64,000 nucleotides of DNA from contig BRKX01000004.1 in assembly GCA_026008535.1 (NCBI GenBank), positions 11,743,501 to 11,807,500 of the forward strand. Direction: 5' to 3'. Numbering within the stretch: the first letter of the stretch is position 1; the number at the start of each line of letters is the position of its first letter. Both the position numbers and the translations under genes were made by a program. This document shows positions 47,487 through 59,200 of this stretch, piece by piece. The notes below the pieces were generated by a model. The model was not told the DNA's origin. It did not search any database and saw nothing but the letters and a program-made list of their open reading frames with translations. This stretch comes from Perilla frutescens (Eukaryota; Streptophyta; Magnoliopsida; Lamiales; Lamiaceae).

Positions 47487-48243
47487 AGAAATAATTCTTT
47501 TTAAGACTAGTTTCCAATGCTATTTCTCCTTTTTAATTTGCATTTGTAAATCTTTATCAATTGTTTCATTTCTTTTCAATCTAATTTGCAAATCAATCTA
47601 AGTATTCATATTGTTAATGTGCTCAACACTATTCTCATGTTTTTTAAGTCTGTCACTTATATGTTTCCAATCATTTAAACCTTCATTTACCAACAAACTA
47701 GAATTTTGAATCGATTTAAACAACTTACAACATAAACAATATACCTTGTTTGCATCTTTCGAGTACACAAGCCATTTTCTATCTTGATTTTCTCCATTTG
47801 GTAATTTTCTTGTATAATGAGAATGAGAAAAATGTCTACCAAACTCATCAATAGGAAACGTGAGATTATTTTCTCTTAAAGGACCTTTCTCTAGCAAAAG
47901 ATCTCTAGTTTTATTATCAATGTTATCCCAAGTTATTGGATCAAATATATTTGAAGCATGGTCATTTTTTTTCAAATTCATTCTCATTCTCATTTATATC
48001 AACTTCCTCATTCAAAATAATATCTTCACTCTCAATTACATCAATTTCTTGATTCAAAGAAGAATCTTCAGTTTCACTGTCAATTATATCAACTTCTTCA
48101 TTTTCAATTACATCAACTTGCTCAACTGAAGAACTCGTCTTAAAGAACTTATCAAACGCACCAGTTTGAGTTTTAATAAACTTTTCAGTTCTTAGTTTCT
48201 TATTTCTTTTCTGACTCCCAGATGGATACTTTCTAGGTGGCAT
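47487..48243 (-). pseudogene. hAT transposase, N-terminal part with TTF-type zinc finger
   Basis: It starts at 48243 with MPPRKYPSGSQKRNKK and an acidic Asp/Glu/Ile-rich stretch. A frameshift at a T8 run near 47968 moves into a frame reading NIFDPITWDNID, LTFPIDEFGRHFS and KVYCLCCKLF, the TTF zinc-finger region with its paired Cys. Two stops follow (near 47595 and 47532). The sequence then reaches the Tekay insertion at ACAAT and resumes at 38486. It matches plant zinc finger MYM-type protein 1-like / TTF-hAT transposases. Confidence 0.82.
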
Positions 48244-48370
48244 GTTTTACAACCAAGTACCAAACAACAACACAGTGTCAATAACTCAATACAGCAATAC
48301 TAAAATTGAGAACTCATCTTTCTACTCCAGCACTCACCATAGCTGTAAGGATAGAAAAAATACCTTAGAG

Positions 48371-48850
48371 ATAGAGAGAGAGGGGAGAAATTTTAATTCT
48401 ACTATGCTTGTATGCCTGTATCAGAGAGAGAGCCTAGAGAGCTGATTATTTGACAAAATATTAAACTCTACACAAACATTCTATTTAAATAAATAATCAC
48501 AATTCACAAAATTAGGGTTTACCTTGTTGCTTGTTGAGACTTGAGAGGATCAGAGGAAAGCTGTATGGCTTTATCAGAGAGAGAGCCGAGAGGGAAAAGA
48601 ATCTGTATCAACAGAGAGAGAGGGGAGAAATTTTAATTCTACTATGAATGTATGCCTGTATCAGAGAGAGAGCCGAGAGAGCTGATTATTTGACAAAATA
48701 TTAAAATCTACACGAACATTCTATTTAAATAAATAATCACAATTCACAAAATTAGGGTTTACCTTGTTGCTTGTTGAGACTTAAGAGGATCAAAGGAAAG
48801 CTGTATGCCTGTATCAGAGAGAGCCGAGAGGGGAAAAAATATGTATGACT
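48371..48850. repeat. Tandem duplication, 240-bp unit, in hAT 5' leader
   Basis: Copy 1 (48371-48610) and copy 2 (48611-48850) both start at AGAGAGAGGGGAGAAATTTT and share GGGTTTACCTTGTTGCTTG. A degraded third start follows near 48868. The duplication is directly upstream of the transposase start, so it may alter its promoter. Confidence 0.85.
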
Positions 48851-49055
48851 GTATCACAGACTGATTGAGAGGGGAGAAATTGAGAGCGAGAGCCGAGAGA
48901 GGAGAAAGAGATGTTGAAAGAGAGAGGGAAAAGAGAGAGAATAGAATGGGAGAGGGGGTGAAGATAGAAAAAAAAAACTATCGTTACATAATTTTTTTTC
49001 TTTTTTGGGGGCCCTAGGCGGCGGCCCACTTCGCCTACCCCTAGGGCCGGCCCTG

Positions 49056-49652
49056 ATGATTGTTATAGCAGATAAATAAAAGCATATTCGGGTCAGTGGC
49101 ACAATCTAACCTTTATTGGCAACATTACTATGCTTCCATTTTTTTCCATGATAATCAAATTGAATTCCATAAATATATAATCTAAATATGTAATGAACAT
49201 AATTTTGAATGAATAAAAATCATAAATAATGTGATTTAAATACTACCTTTATTCTTTATTCGAGCATTTAGCCAAACCATGATTGCATCGTCTTTATAAT
49301 TCTGCGTGTATTTTCATTGAAAGGATGAAAATTCGGGTTAACTTCACAAGTCTTCTTATAATTTCTAAAAAAAAGACACTTGTAAAATAACAATCAGGTT
49401 CAAAGTTATGAACAAAAACAACTAAAAATACAAACTTATTTACCGATGCAAAATTCTCAATTTTCATTCTCATAAAAAAATCTATTGCACTACGTAGCAA
49501 CAAACAAATTTAAAAGAGCAATCAAATGCTCAAACTAAGCAACAACATGAAAATAAAATTCATGATAAATGTATCACATGCTTTATACACACAATATAGT
49601 CTGTATAGAGAAATCACTCAACTATTAAACAACACTCAGCATGAACACACAT

Positions 49653-49708
<56 letters not shown>

Positions 49709-52448
49709 GTGTCAATTTTTTAGCCCATAAAACTAAAATGAACGGATAAAGATACAAAAAAAAAAAAGAGATAACAGCCAAAAAAAATTTGAAATATCTA
49801 AATGTTGCTCCATAAAACAATATAGACGAATGAGTCATTCTTCCTACAGCAAGTGACGCGCAACATTAAACAAAAGAAAATCCTAATTGAGAAATCATCA
49901 TCATCATTATATACATCTCCACACAGTTCTAGTATATATTTGTTTGAGTGTAATATATATACAAGAAGAAAAATGGGAAATGAATTGGAGCATAAAGATT
50001 TTAGCTAATTAGGGAGACGTGAATTGAGCGTTATTACTGGGACAATTTCAATACAATTATGAAATGGGCAACATGTTTGCATTATTATAACTCTTTTCTA
50101 ATAAAATTTTAATACAATTATGAAATTGTATTAAAATTAGCATTATTATATAGTTTTCATCGAATGGGTAGAGAAAAATTATTTTGTAACTCTATTATTA
50201 TATAGTTATATAAATATAGATATTATATCATATGAAATTATAGGATTTGATTAATGTAATTGAAGATTGATTATATATAATCTTATATAGATATGATTAG
50301 TTTAAATATATAGTATTAAAGTTATATTGATTATAATTATCATATGGTTAATTTGATAAACATGCCCCCAATTTGTTTTAATTGATAACGCCAACATTTA
50401 TTTAAAAACTAAGATTTCTATAATTAACGTATAAGGTTTATGTAATTAACACGCAATCATTGACTAAAAAAGTATGTTAATTATTGAAACTCGACATTTT
50501 CTTTAATTATAAATTAAATTATAGAGATTAAATTAAATAACTGTATTATTAACTGTCCAACATACCCTTGTAAATGAGAGAGAAAAAATTTATTTTAGAA
50601 GTGTGTTATAATATATATATATATATATTACTCTTTTGTTCAGTTATGATAAAAAAAAAATTGTAATAACAGAGATGTGTATGTGTGTTTGTGTGTGTGT
50701 GTGTGTTTTATATTGATAGGTATTTAATATTTTTTGCACTTTTTACTAGAAATGATAATCATGGGAATTTGGGGTGCTTTCACTTGATGTTGTGAAGACT
50801 AAATGTAGTGAAAGTCGTCTAAAATCAAGAAGAGAGGTGGTTGTTGAACGCAAGAAGAAACTTTTAAGGACCTGCAAAAAGTGCAACGAAAATGTATTCA
50901 CGATTCCAGGAACTATGGGAATTGAAGAAATAGATTCTACACTAAACATAATATAGTTTTTTGTACTACTGATAGTGATTTTCTTTGATGCTAATATGAT
51001 TTTTATACTGCTAATAATATTTTCTTTAATGCTAATGAACTTTTTTATATACAGATTTTCTTTCATGCTGATATAATTTTTTATACTACTAATATAATTT
51101 TCTATAATGCTAATGAGTTTTTTGATAATGCTAATATAATTTTTTTAATGCTAATATACTTTTTATACAATGCATAAAATGTTATTATGGTGTTAGCATT
51201 AAATTTAGTTATTAATAGGATTATGAGGTTATATATTTAGCACCAATTTGATAAAAATATTATGTCATTAACAGAAACACATATAGTTTATCAATTACTA
51301 CAAAATATTGTATCACTAATATTAGGAATGATAAAAAAGAACTTATGTATCATATATAATATAAAACATAGAATCCCATCAATTCAAAATAATTCTGCCA
51401 CGTCATTTCAATATTTTCATGTCCATTCTTGTAAGATTGACTACTATTTCTCTCTGAACATGATTGCCAGTAGTACATGTTCACTGCTTTAACATGTTCA
51501 TCTTTGAGGATGTTACTTTCTGTATTTATGATTGCAACAGAATACTTCACTCGTAAGAATTTCATCTGTCATTCATTGCCTTTAATTTCTTCAGATCACT
51601 ATTTTTTTGAACCACTGCTTCTGTATCTCTCCATGTGTCTCATGACGTACACACCACATTCAACCTTATTTTTGTTGTCTCTATGTGTCTCATGACATAC
51701 ACATCACAGTAAAAAAAATGCTAACATGAGTGAACAATGATAACAATTCAACAAATTTCTGACAACGTTGTTCATAGTTGGTTTATAATGTTTATGACAA
51801 GTTTTTCATATTAAGCGAACAAAAGTTATGATAATGCTAAAATGAGATATGACAATGCTAAAACTTGTAATGATAATGCTAATACACCAAAATGTACAAC
51901 TAAATCATATAGTGTCAATAATGTTAGATTTTACATGTTCCTACAAGTTTTCCAATGCTAACAAAATAAAATCACCTAACAAACAGGAGTGAACAACGAT
52001 GTTAATTCAACAAAATTATGACAACGTTATTCATGATTGGTTTATAATGTTCCTAATAAGTTTTCATACTAATGCTAACAAGAGTTATGATAATGATAAA
52101 ATAAGCTATGACAATATTAAAACTTGTGAACGATGATGTTAATACTATAAAAGCTTGATTGTTTGAATATTTTTCAGAATTTTCAATTTTGCCCTTACTA
52201 ATCTTCACGGCCTGTTGCATTGATTCTTATTACGGAAATGTCACCGCTTAATTCTTTTAATCTGGGCTGTAAGTTTTGATCAGATTAAATGATAGTGTTT
52301 AGTTTTTAGTTCTCATACAGGACTTGGTTCTTTATGGAACCACTCCCTATATATATATGTGCGTGTGATTAATATGGTATTATTTAATTTGATATATGTT
52401 GCATTATGTTTTTTCCTTTTTTTTTTATTAAGCAAGAAAAGAAACGTA
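49056..52448. other. AT-rich intergenic sequence, no gene seen
   Basis: It contains an (AAT)n microsatellite (49652-49708), a (GT)n run near 50680-50707, and many GCTAAT/ATGCTAA words between 50980 and 52140. A 6-bp stem TGGTTC/GAACCA lies near 52330. Short reading frames here look random. Confidence 0.5.
49652..49708 (+). repeat. (AAT)n microsatellite
   Basis: About 19 units of AAT/ATA without interruption. Confidence 0.95.
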
Positions 52449-52457
52449 AATTAGGAG

Positions 52458-52851
52458 CACTTGAGATTTCCTATTACACTATTTGTGTTACACTCTGTGT
52501 TACACTTTCAAATTACATATTTTTTTATATATATTTTTCTTCAATTATATTTTTTTGTGATTTAGTTTAATTTTAAGATTGTTTTCTAGGGTTCACCCCA
52601 CCCGATTAGGGTTTATAATTATTTTTTAGTATTTAATTTTCAATTTTCAATTAATAATGCATTATTATGGTTGATTAATTCAAAATTAAAATTTTTAACT
52701 TTTTAAATTCATTCTTTTTGTTGATAAATGTTGACTATAATTATTTATGTTATAATTGATTTTTATTTTATAATAAATATTATTAAAATCATAAATTTTA
52801 TAGTGAAACACGGAGTGAAACACATCGAAGTGTAACAGGAAATTTCAACCC
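52458..52851. mobile_element. Mutator-type MITE, 394 bp (9-bp TSD AATTAGGAG)
   Basis: AATTAGGAG occurs exactly at 52449-52457 and 52852-52860. The ends form inverted repeats of about 48 bp: CACTTGAGATTTCCTATTAC on the left and GGGTTGAAATTTCCTGTTAC in complement on the right, continuing with GTGTTACACTC-like words. A 9-bp duplication with long TIRs indicates Mutator. The core is AT-rich and noncoding. Confidence 0.88.
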
Positions 52852-53464
52852 AATTAGGAGGCGGGAAATGGAAAGATAAGAAACGAGAAAAAAGGGAAGA
52901 AAAAAAAAACAATGTAGCAATATGAAAAATAGCCTTTATACAATTTTTAAATTTATATTAATTGTTCGCGACGCTTACATCAAATAAAACCATGTACCTA
53001 CTAATTAATTCTAAAGAATCGAGTCATACTAATTAGCTTGATTATTAAACTCAGCGTACAAGACTTCCAAAACTCATCGAGAAAGAAGAAAAGGAAAAGG
53101 CTACCTAGAGTTGCAAAAAGAATTACAATTATTAACAAGAACAACAACAAAAATCGAAAGCAAATTAAGTTCACGTAATGCAACTGATGTCCTCACAACA
53201 TTTCAAGATACAGTCACATGAACAACAACAGAAACAAAAACAATCAAGAGATGAATTAATCAAAACCCAACTTAGCCTTCTACGTACATTTATAAGATTA
53301 ATTATATTTATATTAGCTCCTGCCTCCTCAGTACTCTCACTCACTCGATCTCACTCGTACACGGCACATGTATGATGTATATATATATATAAAGAAATAA
53401 AGAGAAGTATTAAAAGAATTAATTAATTAATCGTATACGTGATATGTATATGAGTAATTAAAAT

Positions 53465-53884
53465 TTAAACATAGAGTTCAGCGAGTTCTTCCAAAGAATC
53501 CGAAGTGAGGTTTGGATCAGCATTTTCAAGCATCCACAAGAGATGGTCAAAGAGCACCACCTCACATTTGACGACGGCGGGCGGGTGCGGGTCAGGGTCA
53601 GGATCCGTACCTGTTTCCCTCTTGGATTTGTCAATGAGGGCGATGAGCAGAGGATGGGTCAAGTACTTGGAGCTGATGACGTACCTCCTCCGGCTGCTGC
53701 CGACGAAGATGGTGGTCTCGTCGACGTCGGACGACGACTCTACAACTTGTTGGTAGTAGTCTCTGTCTCTGTCTCTGTCTCTGGCTGATTTGGATCTGAG
53801 GCTGCTGTAGGAGGAGCTCCGACCCAGTTGCCGCGACAGCGTCTTGCATTTTCGGAGCAAGCACTGCACCATTTTCTTCTTCAT
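53465..53884 (-). CDS. SAUR-like auxin-responsive protein
   Basis: A single exon of 139 codons. An Arg/Ser-rich N-terminus (residues 1-40) with an RDRDRDRD repeat precedes the SAUR core: FVGSSRRRYVISSKYLTHPL (about 60-79), a DPDPDPH linker, then CEVVLFDHLLWMLENADP and a C-terminal LEELAELYV. SAURs are small, intronless, plant-specific early auxin proteins. Several studied members inhibit PP2C.D phosphatases and so activate plasma-membrane H+-ATPase. The VLFDHLLWML end is that of the divergent SAUR71-79-like subgroup, by my recollection. The start is the first in-frame Met of the frame. The upstream region has a long TA repeat (53972-54006) and CTCACTCACTCACT. No lesion is seen, so it is probably functional. 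Confidence 0.85.
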   Translation of the reverse strand: MKKKMVQCLLRKCKTLSRQLGRSSSYSSLRSKSARDRDRDRDYYQQVVESSSDVDETTIFVGSSRRRYVISSKYLTHPLLIALIDKSKRETGTDPDPDPHPPAVVKCEVVLFDHLLWMLENADPNLTSDSLEELAELYV

Positions 53885-53966
53885 GTCGCCTGTGTGTTTT
53901 GTATTTTGATCCAGGTTAAGAATTAAGATGGATGGATCATGGATCCATCTTCAGCTTCACCCTTCA

Positions 53967-54007
<41 letters not shown>

Positions 54008-56278
54008 TCACTCACTCACTCTATCTCTTTACTTTGGGTAGGCCTATTTCTCACCAAGTATTCGCTATGATTTTAACATGCCATCTTCTTTCTCCAAGTC
54101 CCAACCAAACATTAATTAATATCCTATATACTTTTTTTCATTTTTTTTACAATTAAGTTTATTTATTCATTCTACCAATTACGGCTTAAATAAGTATTTT
54201 TTAATTTATTTTTATAAAACTCATAATATGATATATAGTGAAATACATAAAATATGTATATATACAAGAATTTAATTTGAACCGGGGGTGGGGGGGGGGG
54301 GGGGGTGTTAATTAATACGAGCTTGGAAAATGTCTTAATTAAGTCTCCGGAATTATCATACATGTTGATCAAACTTGTTAACTAACTTAATCATTGATTT
54401 TACCACATAATTAACAAAAGGGAAGTTTTACCTTAGATCTATTTCGGGTTTTGTAAGTTAGTTGTAATAGATTTTTAGATTTTATATATAATATTAACCT
54501 GATCAGGAGGACATTACTGATTATTCAACTCTTCTGCATTTGATTTAAACTTCATTAATTAATATATGATTCATCAATCATCATAGACATATATAATATA
54601 TTGATCATTAACATTGTTTTATCCTGTCCAATGCACAGATATTTATATACACCATTGGAGACACGATTATCATTTGTCAATACAAACGGAAATAGTAAAG
54701 AAAAATAATCATGGACCCATATTTACAAACAAATTTAAAGAAGATTCCTTTTTTTAAAAACAAAGTACAGAAAACCAAATATACATTTATCATCTCTTTT
54801 TTTTTTAAAAAAAATGAACTATTTTAATTTTTTGGGTTCATTTTCTCACTCGGCACTCCAATATGTTATCGAAACCTCCCACCCTCTATCTACTGAAATA
54901 CGGTAACCAGCTGGGTGGGGGAAAAGTACGTGAAATTTTAAAACTTTAATTAATTATACGATCATGATATGTATATAATATTTTTATATAGTTTTTAGAA
55001 TGATCATTTGCTACCTTTTACATTACATAATGTTTATAGATTTTAATATATACATGTATTAGACCACAGTCAACAGAACACACAAGAAAAAGATCATAGG
55101 ATAGAATGCATGCATGCATGACAAGACCCAGTGTCACGCCACCGTATATAATACATTAATATTTACTTCTCTTTTAATTTATATATTGTGCTTCAACTCT
55201 TATATCATATGAATTCATACACAATGCATATGTTGGATGGATGAAATCGTAAATGAACAAAAATGAAATAGAAAACACTGTACAAAAGATAAAAACAAAC
55301 TGGCAGATGAAATCTTCTCTCTTACGCAAAAAATTAATAATCTTAATTCGTATACTTTTGGTGTTAGACATCGCTCTCGATGATTACAAATAATAAGAAC
55401 CAAGTTCAAGTAAAAAAAGGCATGCGGCAAACACACGTAAACGCAATATGATTAATAATACGAAACTTGCAAATAAAAAATAAAATAAAATGATACGATT
55501 GTTAATGCGTATAATTGCTCTTTTATCCTTGTCATTGATTTCTGTTAGCATAACAAGACATAAGTGTAAGGTAACAATATTAGTTTATTGTAACAATTTC
55601 CGACTACATATAAATTCATATGGGAACTGTTTCAGTGTCTATTTATAGGCTGCATAAATCCACACGTGACAACGGTTTGTTGCACAATTAAAGGGAACAG
55701 CTGTTTTTGAGAGAGTTAAAACATTATCTAGAATCCACCTCCAAACTGATTGACGTAGGGATAAGATAACATCGTAATCAAAAGCGGTTGGGTATACCAC
55801 CAAACTAAGAAACACCGTAAAAGGGGGAAAAGAACATCAAAAAAAAATTTTAAAAAAAAAAAAGTTGCTTGTAAGTAAATTTTAAGCACACAACAAGGTG
55901 TTTTTTTTTTACTAATGTAAAACTATACTCTAATTTAACGTCAGGTATTCAAAGCATTAATAATAACTCCCCAACATAATAAGGCAATACGGGGTTATCA
56001 CTGAATGAAGCAGAAACCTCGTTAACTTCAGAATAAACTTCTCCGCCGGTGCAACTTTTACAAGAATTGCGGGCACAACTAGCTAGATCATATATTTTCC
56101 ATTGAGTTTTTGTGATTTGTATCCTACAGCTACTGCAGTGTTTCGACTCTCAATAGCTTAGCCTACAATGAAAACGGCAAAGGAAAGCATGTCCACATAG
56201 GCGCGAAAAGAGTGAATCAATACGCACTGACCTTTAGTTAATCCAATGACGAATGGGCGTTCAAAGCACTTTCTCAAC
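53885..56278. other. Intergenic region between SAUR-like gene and CYP59-type gene
   Basis: No gene is seen. It holds the SAUR upstream region with the (TA)n tract (53972-54006), a 16-base G run after GGGGGT (54284-54305), and AT-rich sequence. The part next to 56278 should include the CYP59-type 3' UTR. Confidence 0.5.
54284..54305 (+). repeat. G-run (G5-T-G16)
   Basis: A long homopurine run that could form a G-quadruplex on the plus strand. Its length should vary between individuals and is prone to sequencing error. Confidence 0.9.
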
Positions 56279-59200
56279 TCAGTGCCTCCTAACACGATCA
56301 CGATAATCATCACCTTTAGAGCTCTTATCAGAGTGTCGCTCTTCACCCCTACGTTTATGACCATACTCATCATCTCGAGCATCATATCTATCTCTGTGAC
56401 TCCCTCGTAGATCTTCATTCCCACTTTTCTTTTTAGTCTCATTTTCATTTTTCATGTCTCCACGACCAACACCAACATCATCTACAAGCTTCTTTTCATA
56501 CTTTCTTCCATCCCGCTTGTATCCATAGCCAGCATCATCTCCGTGGTTCCGTTCATGCTCCTTGTGGTCCCTCCTATGTTCACTGTCATGCCTCCTTCTG
56601 TGCTCTCTCTCATCTCTGCTATTTTGGAAAGTGGCATCTGATTTTCTTCCATCACTCGAGCCATTTCTATCCAAGTAGTCTTTTCCTCCTCCCCTGTATG
56701 GACTTATTTGACGCTGTGCATAACCCTCATCTTCCCTGCCCTTACCTCTTTCATGTCGTCTCCGCCCATCATGCGTTTCTCTTCTCCTTTCATCCTCATT
56801 TTTAGGTTTATATGCATCAGACCGTTTATTATGTCGCTTCTCATCATACTGTTCGGCTTTATGGTCTCTTCTCCTCTTACTATGCCTTGGCCCTCCATCA
56901 TCATCATCTTCAAAAACCATTTCATACCTAAAAAATATAAAATATGAGATTTTAGAGCATGCGTAGTGGGTTTTTTGGGAGAAAAATCCTAGTAGCATTT
57001 CACAAGACTACCTAGTTCTTCCATCTCCTCCACGTTGAGTATTATCATCTTTCAGCATGTATTTAGAATGCGGTTGTCTGGTAGTGGGGTCACCAGTGCA
57101 GTCCTTAGCAATGTGATCAAGAGAACCACATTTGAAGCACCCACCTCCTGCAGAATAAATTAGCAAACCAGAGAAACAGAAACCATCACGTTTATGAAAA
57201 AACCACACCACCACCACCAGCAGAAATAGAAGGGACTAGACAAACCATTACCTCCGCCCATTCGACCTTTGCCTTTATATTGAGACCATAGCTTTGCAAC
57301 ACTTTGACTAAAGTCAACATGTATCCTTCGGTCATCAATAAGAGCATTGTCCATCTGCAGTTAAGACAGAGCCAACGAAATTAAAGTGAATGTTGCCATA
57401 AAATTAGGTCTCGAAGGGGAGTCATCTGATGATGTTTTAAGAAAATACTAAAGATACAGATACTAACTGCAAAGAGAACAGCATATGGCTCTAAACAAAA
57501 GACCAGATGAAGCAATTCCAGAGCAGCTTACCAGAATACAACTTCACTGTAAATGTAAGCCTTAATGTGAACCATCTTGATTTTAACTAGTACGAGAAGC
57601 TTAAATCCACTACCATTTGCAAGAATCACATATTTCCAGCAAATATTGTCTTGTGAAATCTTATGAAATAAAATGATGTCTACAAGATTGAATGAAAGTA
57701 GACTATTGTTCAATTGGCTATGCTTTATGGCTTGCAGGGTTGGGACACCACAACATGATATATGCATAAGATGGTGTTAATAAAAACGAGTGCGCTGAGA
57801 TGGATGATACAAAAAACATGAACATATACAAATAAGTACAAAAAGGGCCTTAGCAATAGCCCTCCGTAGAGGAGAAGATTAGAGAGGTGCAGAGAAAATT
57901 ACAAACAACTATGAGCTATTGTTCTCAGATTTTTTAAATATTGCAACAACACAGTTCTTTGAAATGGCAAAAGCTGTGCAGATATGTTAATTGAGATAAC
58001 ACGGTGTGAAAATTTACAGATTTCTTGAGCACTTGTGTTTATATCCCCATAATAGCAAGCTAGAAAAAGCTGACATATTGTGTAGTTCCTTTAATTTAAA
58101 AATTCCACATTTATATATTCAATGACAGAACAAGACATTAATATCCTTACTACTTGTCAAGCCCATCGTGGGCACTTTTACTACTTGTCATCCTACTGAA
58201 ATCAATCATAGGAAACCTACAGCATAATCCATCTCATTACATGCGGCACAAGAATACCACCTATCGTATGTGATACATTATATCACGAGACAAGACAACT
58301 CTCAAGAATCACTATCAACTGCAAATACATGACTAGTAAGACCAGCATGTAATGAAAAGAGAACACAAATCAGATTAAAACTAATGGAACTTAAGTTCAA
58401 TATCCTGGCAGAAAATCCAAATATCAGGTTCTAAAAGTTACTAAATATACCTTAAAATATGCTTGTTCACAGGCATCTTTGTCCTCAAATTCTGCAACCA
58501 GAGAAGATCAAATTTAAGTGGTAACTACAATGATAAGCCATCATAAATACAAATAATGTATGATGTAATATAAAAAGCTCAAAATCTGTCAAAAGTTGTG
58601 CAATTGCTACTTAGTTTGAAGGTATTGAACTTCTAGTTGCCCTATAAATTTTTTATCACATTTTGGTACCATAAGACAATGGTCAAAACATAATTTCCAT
58701 AATATAAGAACCAAACTGCATGATAGTTCATTAAACAAGGTAAGTAAAAAGTAATTGGAGAATAAGAACATAAGGACACACAATTTGTTTCCATTCATGC
58801 AATTATCAAGGCCTTAAAGTACCTCCATTGGAAGAACAAACTCACCTATAAAAGCGTAGCACAAACTGTCCCCGGTTTTGTGATCTCTGATAACTTCAGA
58901 ACTGTGAATGCCAACTAAGTGATGAGAAACACTAGGAGTAAATCAATAAATTGTAAAAGGAAGGTGATTAAATAACCCAAGCATTAAGGAACTCACGATG
59001 TTACAACTCCAAAACGAGAAAAGATAGTATGCAAGTCCTCATCCTGATAGAAAAAAAGCACAATATCAGGGAACTTTAATTGAAGGTCAATTTTAAGAGA
59101 TAGCCCAGGTCCTACTGCCAACAAAATTCATGTCCTGCGTAAATAAAAGCATTTGGCGCTGCATTGTCATTTACCTCAGTTACTGGATTCAATTTGCACA

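Larger units (their letters stand above)
34562..49055 (-). mobile_element. hAT element with TTF/hAT-dimerisation transposase
   Basis: The left end is CAAGGTCGGCCCT. The complement of the right end is CAGGGCCGGCCCT. Flanks GTGATTGT (34554-34561) and ATGATTGT (49056-49063) match at 7 of 8 bases, the length expected for hAT. The transposase is on the minus strand, so its 5' side is at 49055. Three insertions sit inside: a solo Copia LTR, a 437-bp TIR element and a Tekay-type Gypsy. Without them the element would be about 3.6 kb, a normal autonomous size. Confidence 0.88.

Noticed and set aside
50774..50956. 60-residue frame with CXXC (TCKKCNEN)
   Set aside because: Too short, no second metal-binding pair, and no recognisable family.
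52270..52350. Helitron 3' end with a hairpin (TGGTTC/GAACCA) before CTCCCTATA
   Set aside because: The stem is only 6 bp, there is no CTRR terminus, and no matching 5' TC end or Rep/helicase sequence was seen.
53505..53788. Plus-strand frames over the SAUR-like gene
   Set aside because: They are antisense shadows of a well-supported single-exon gene.
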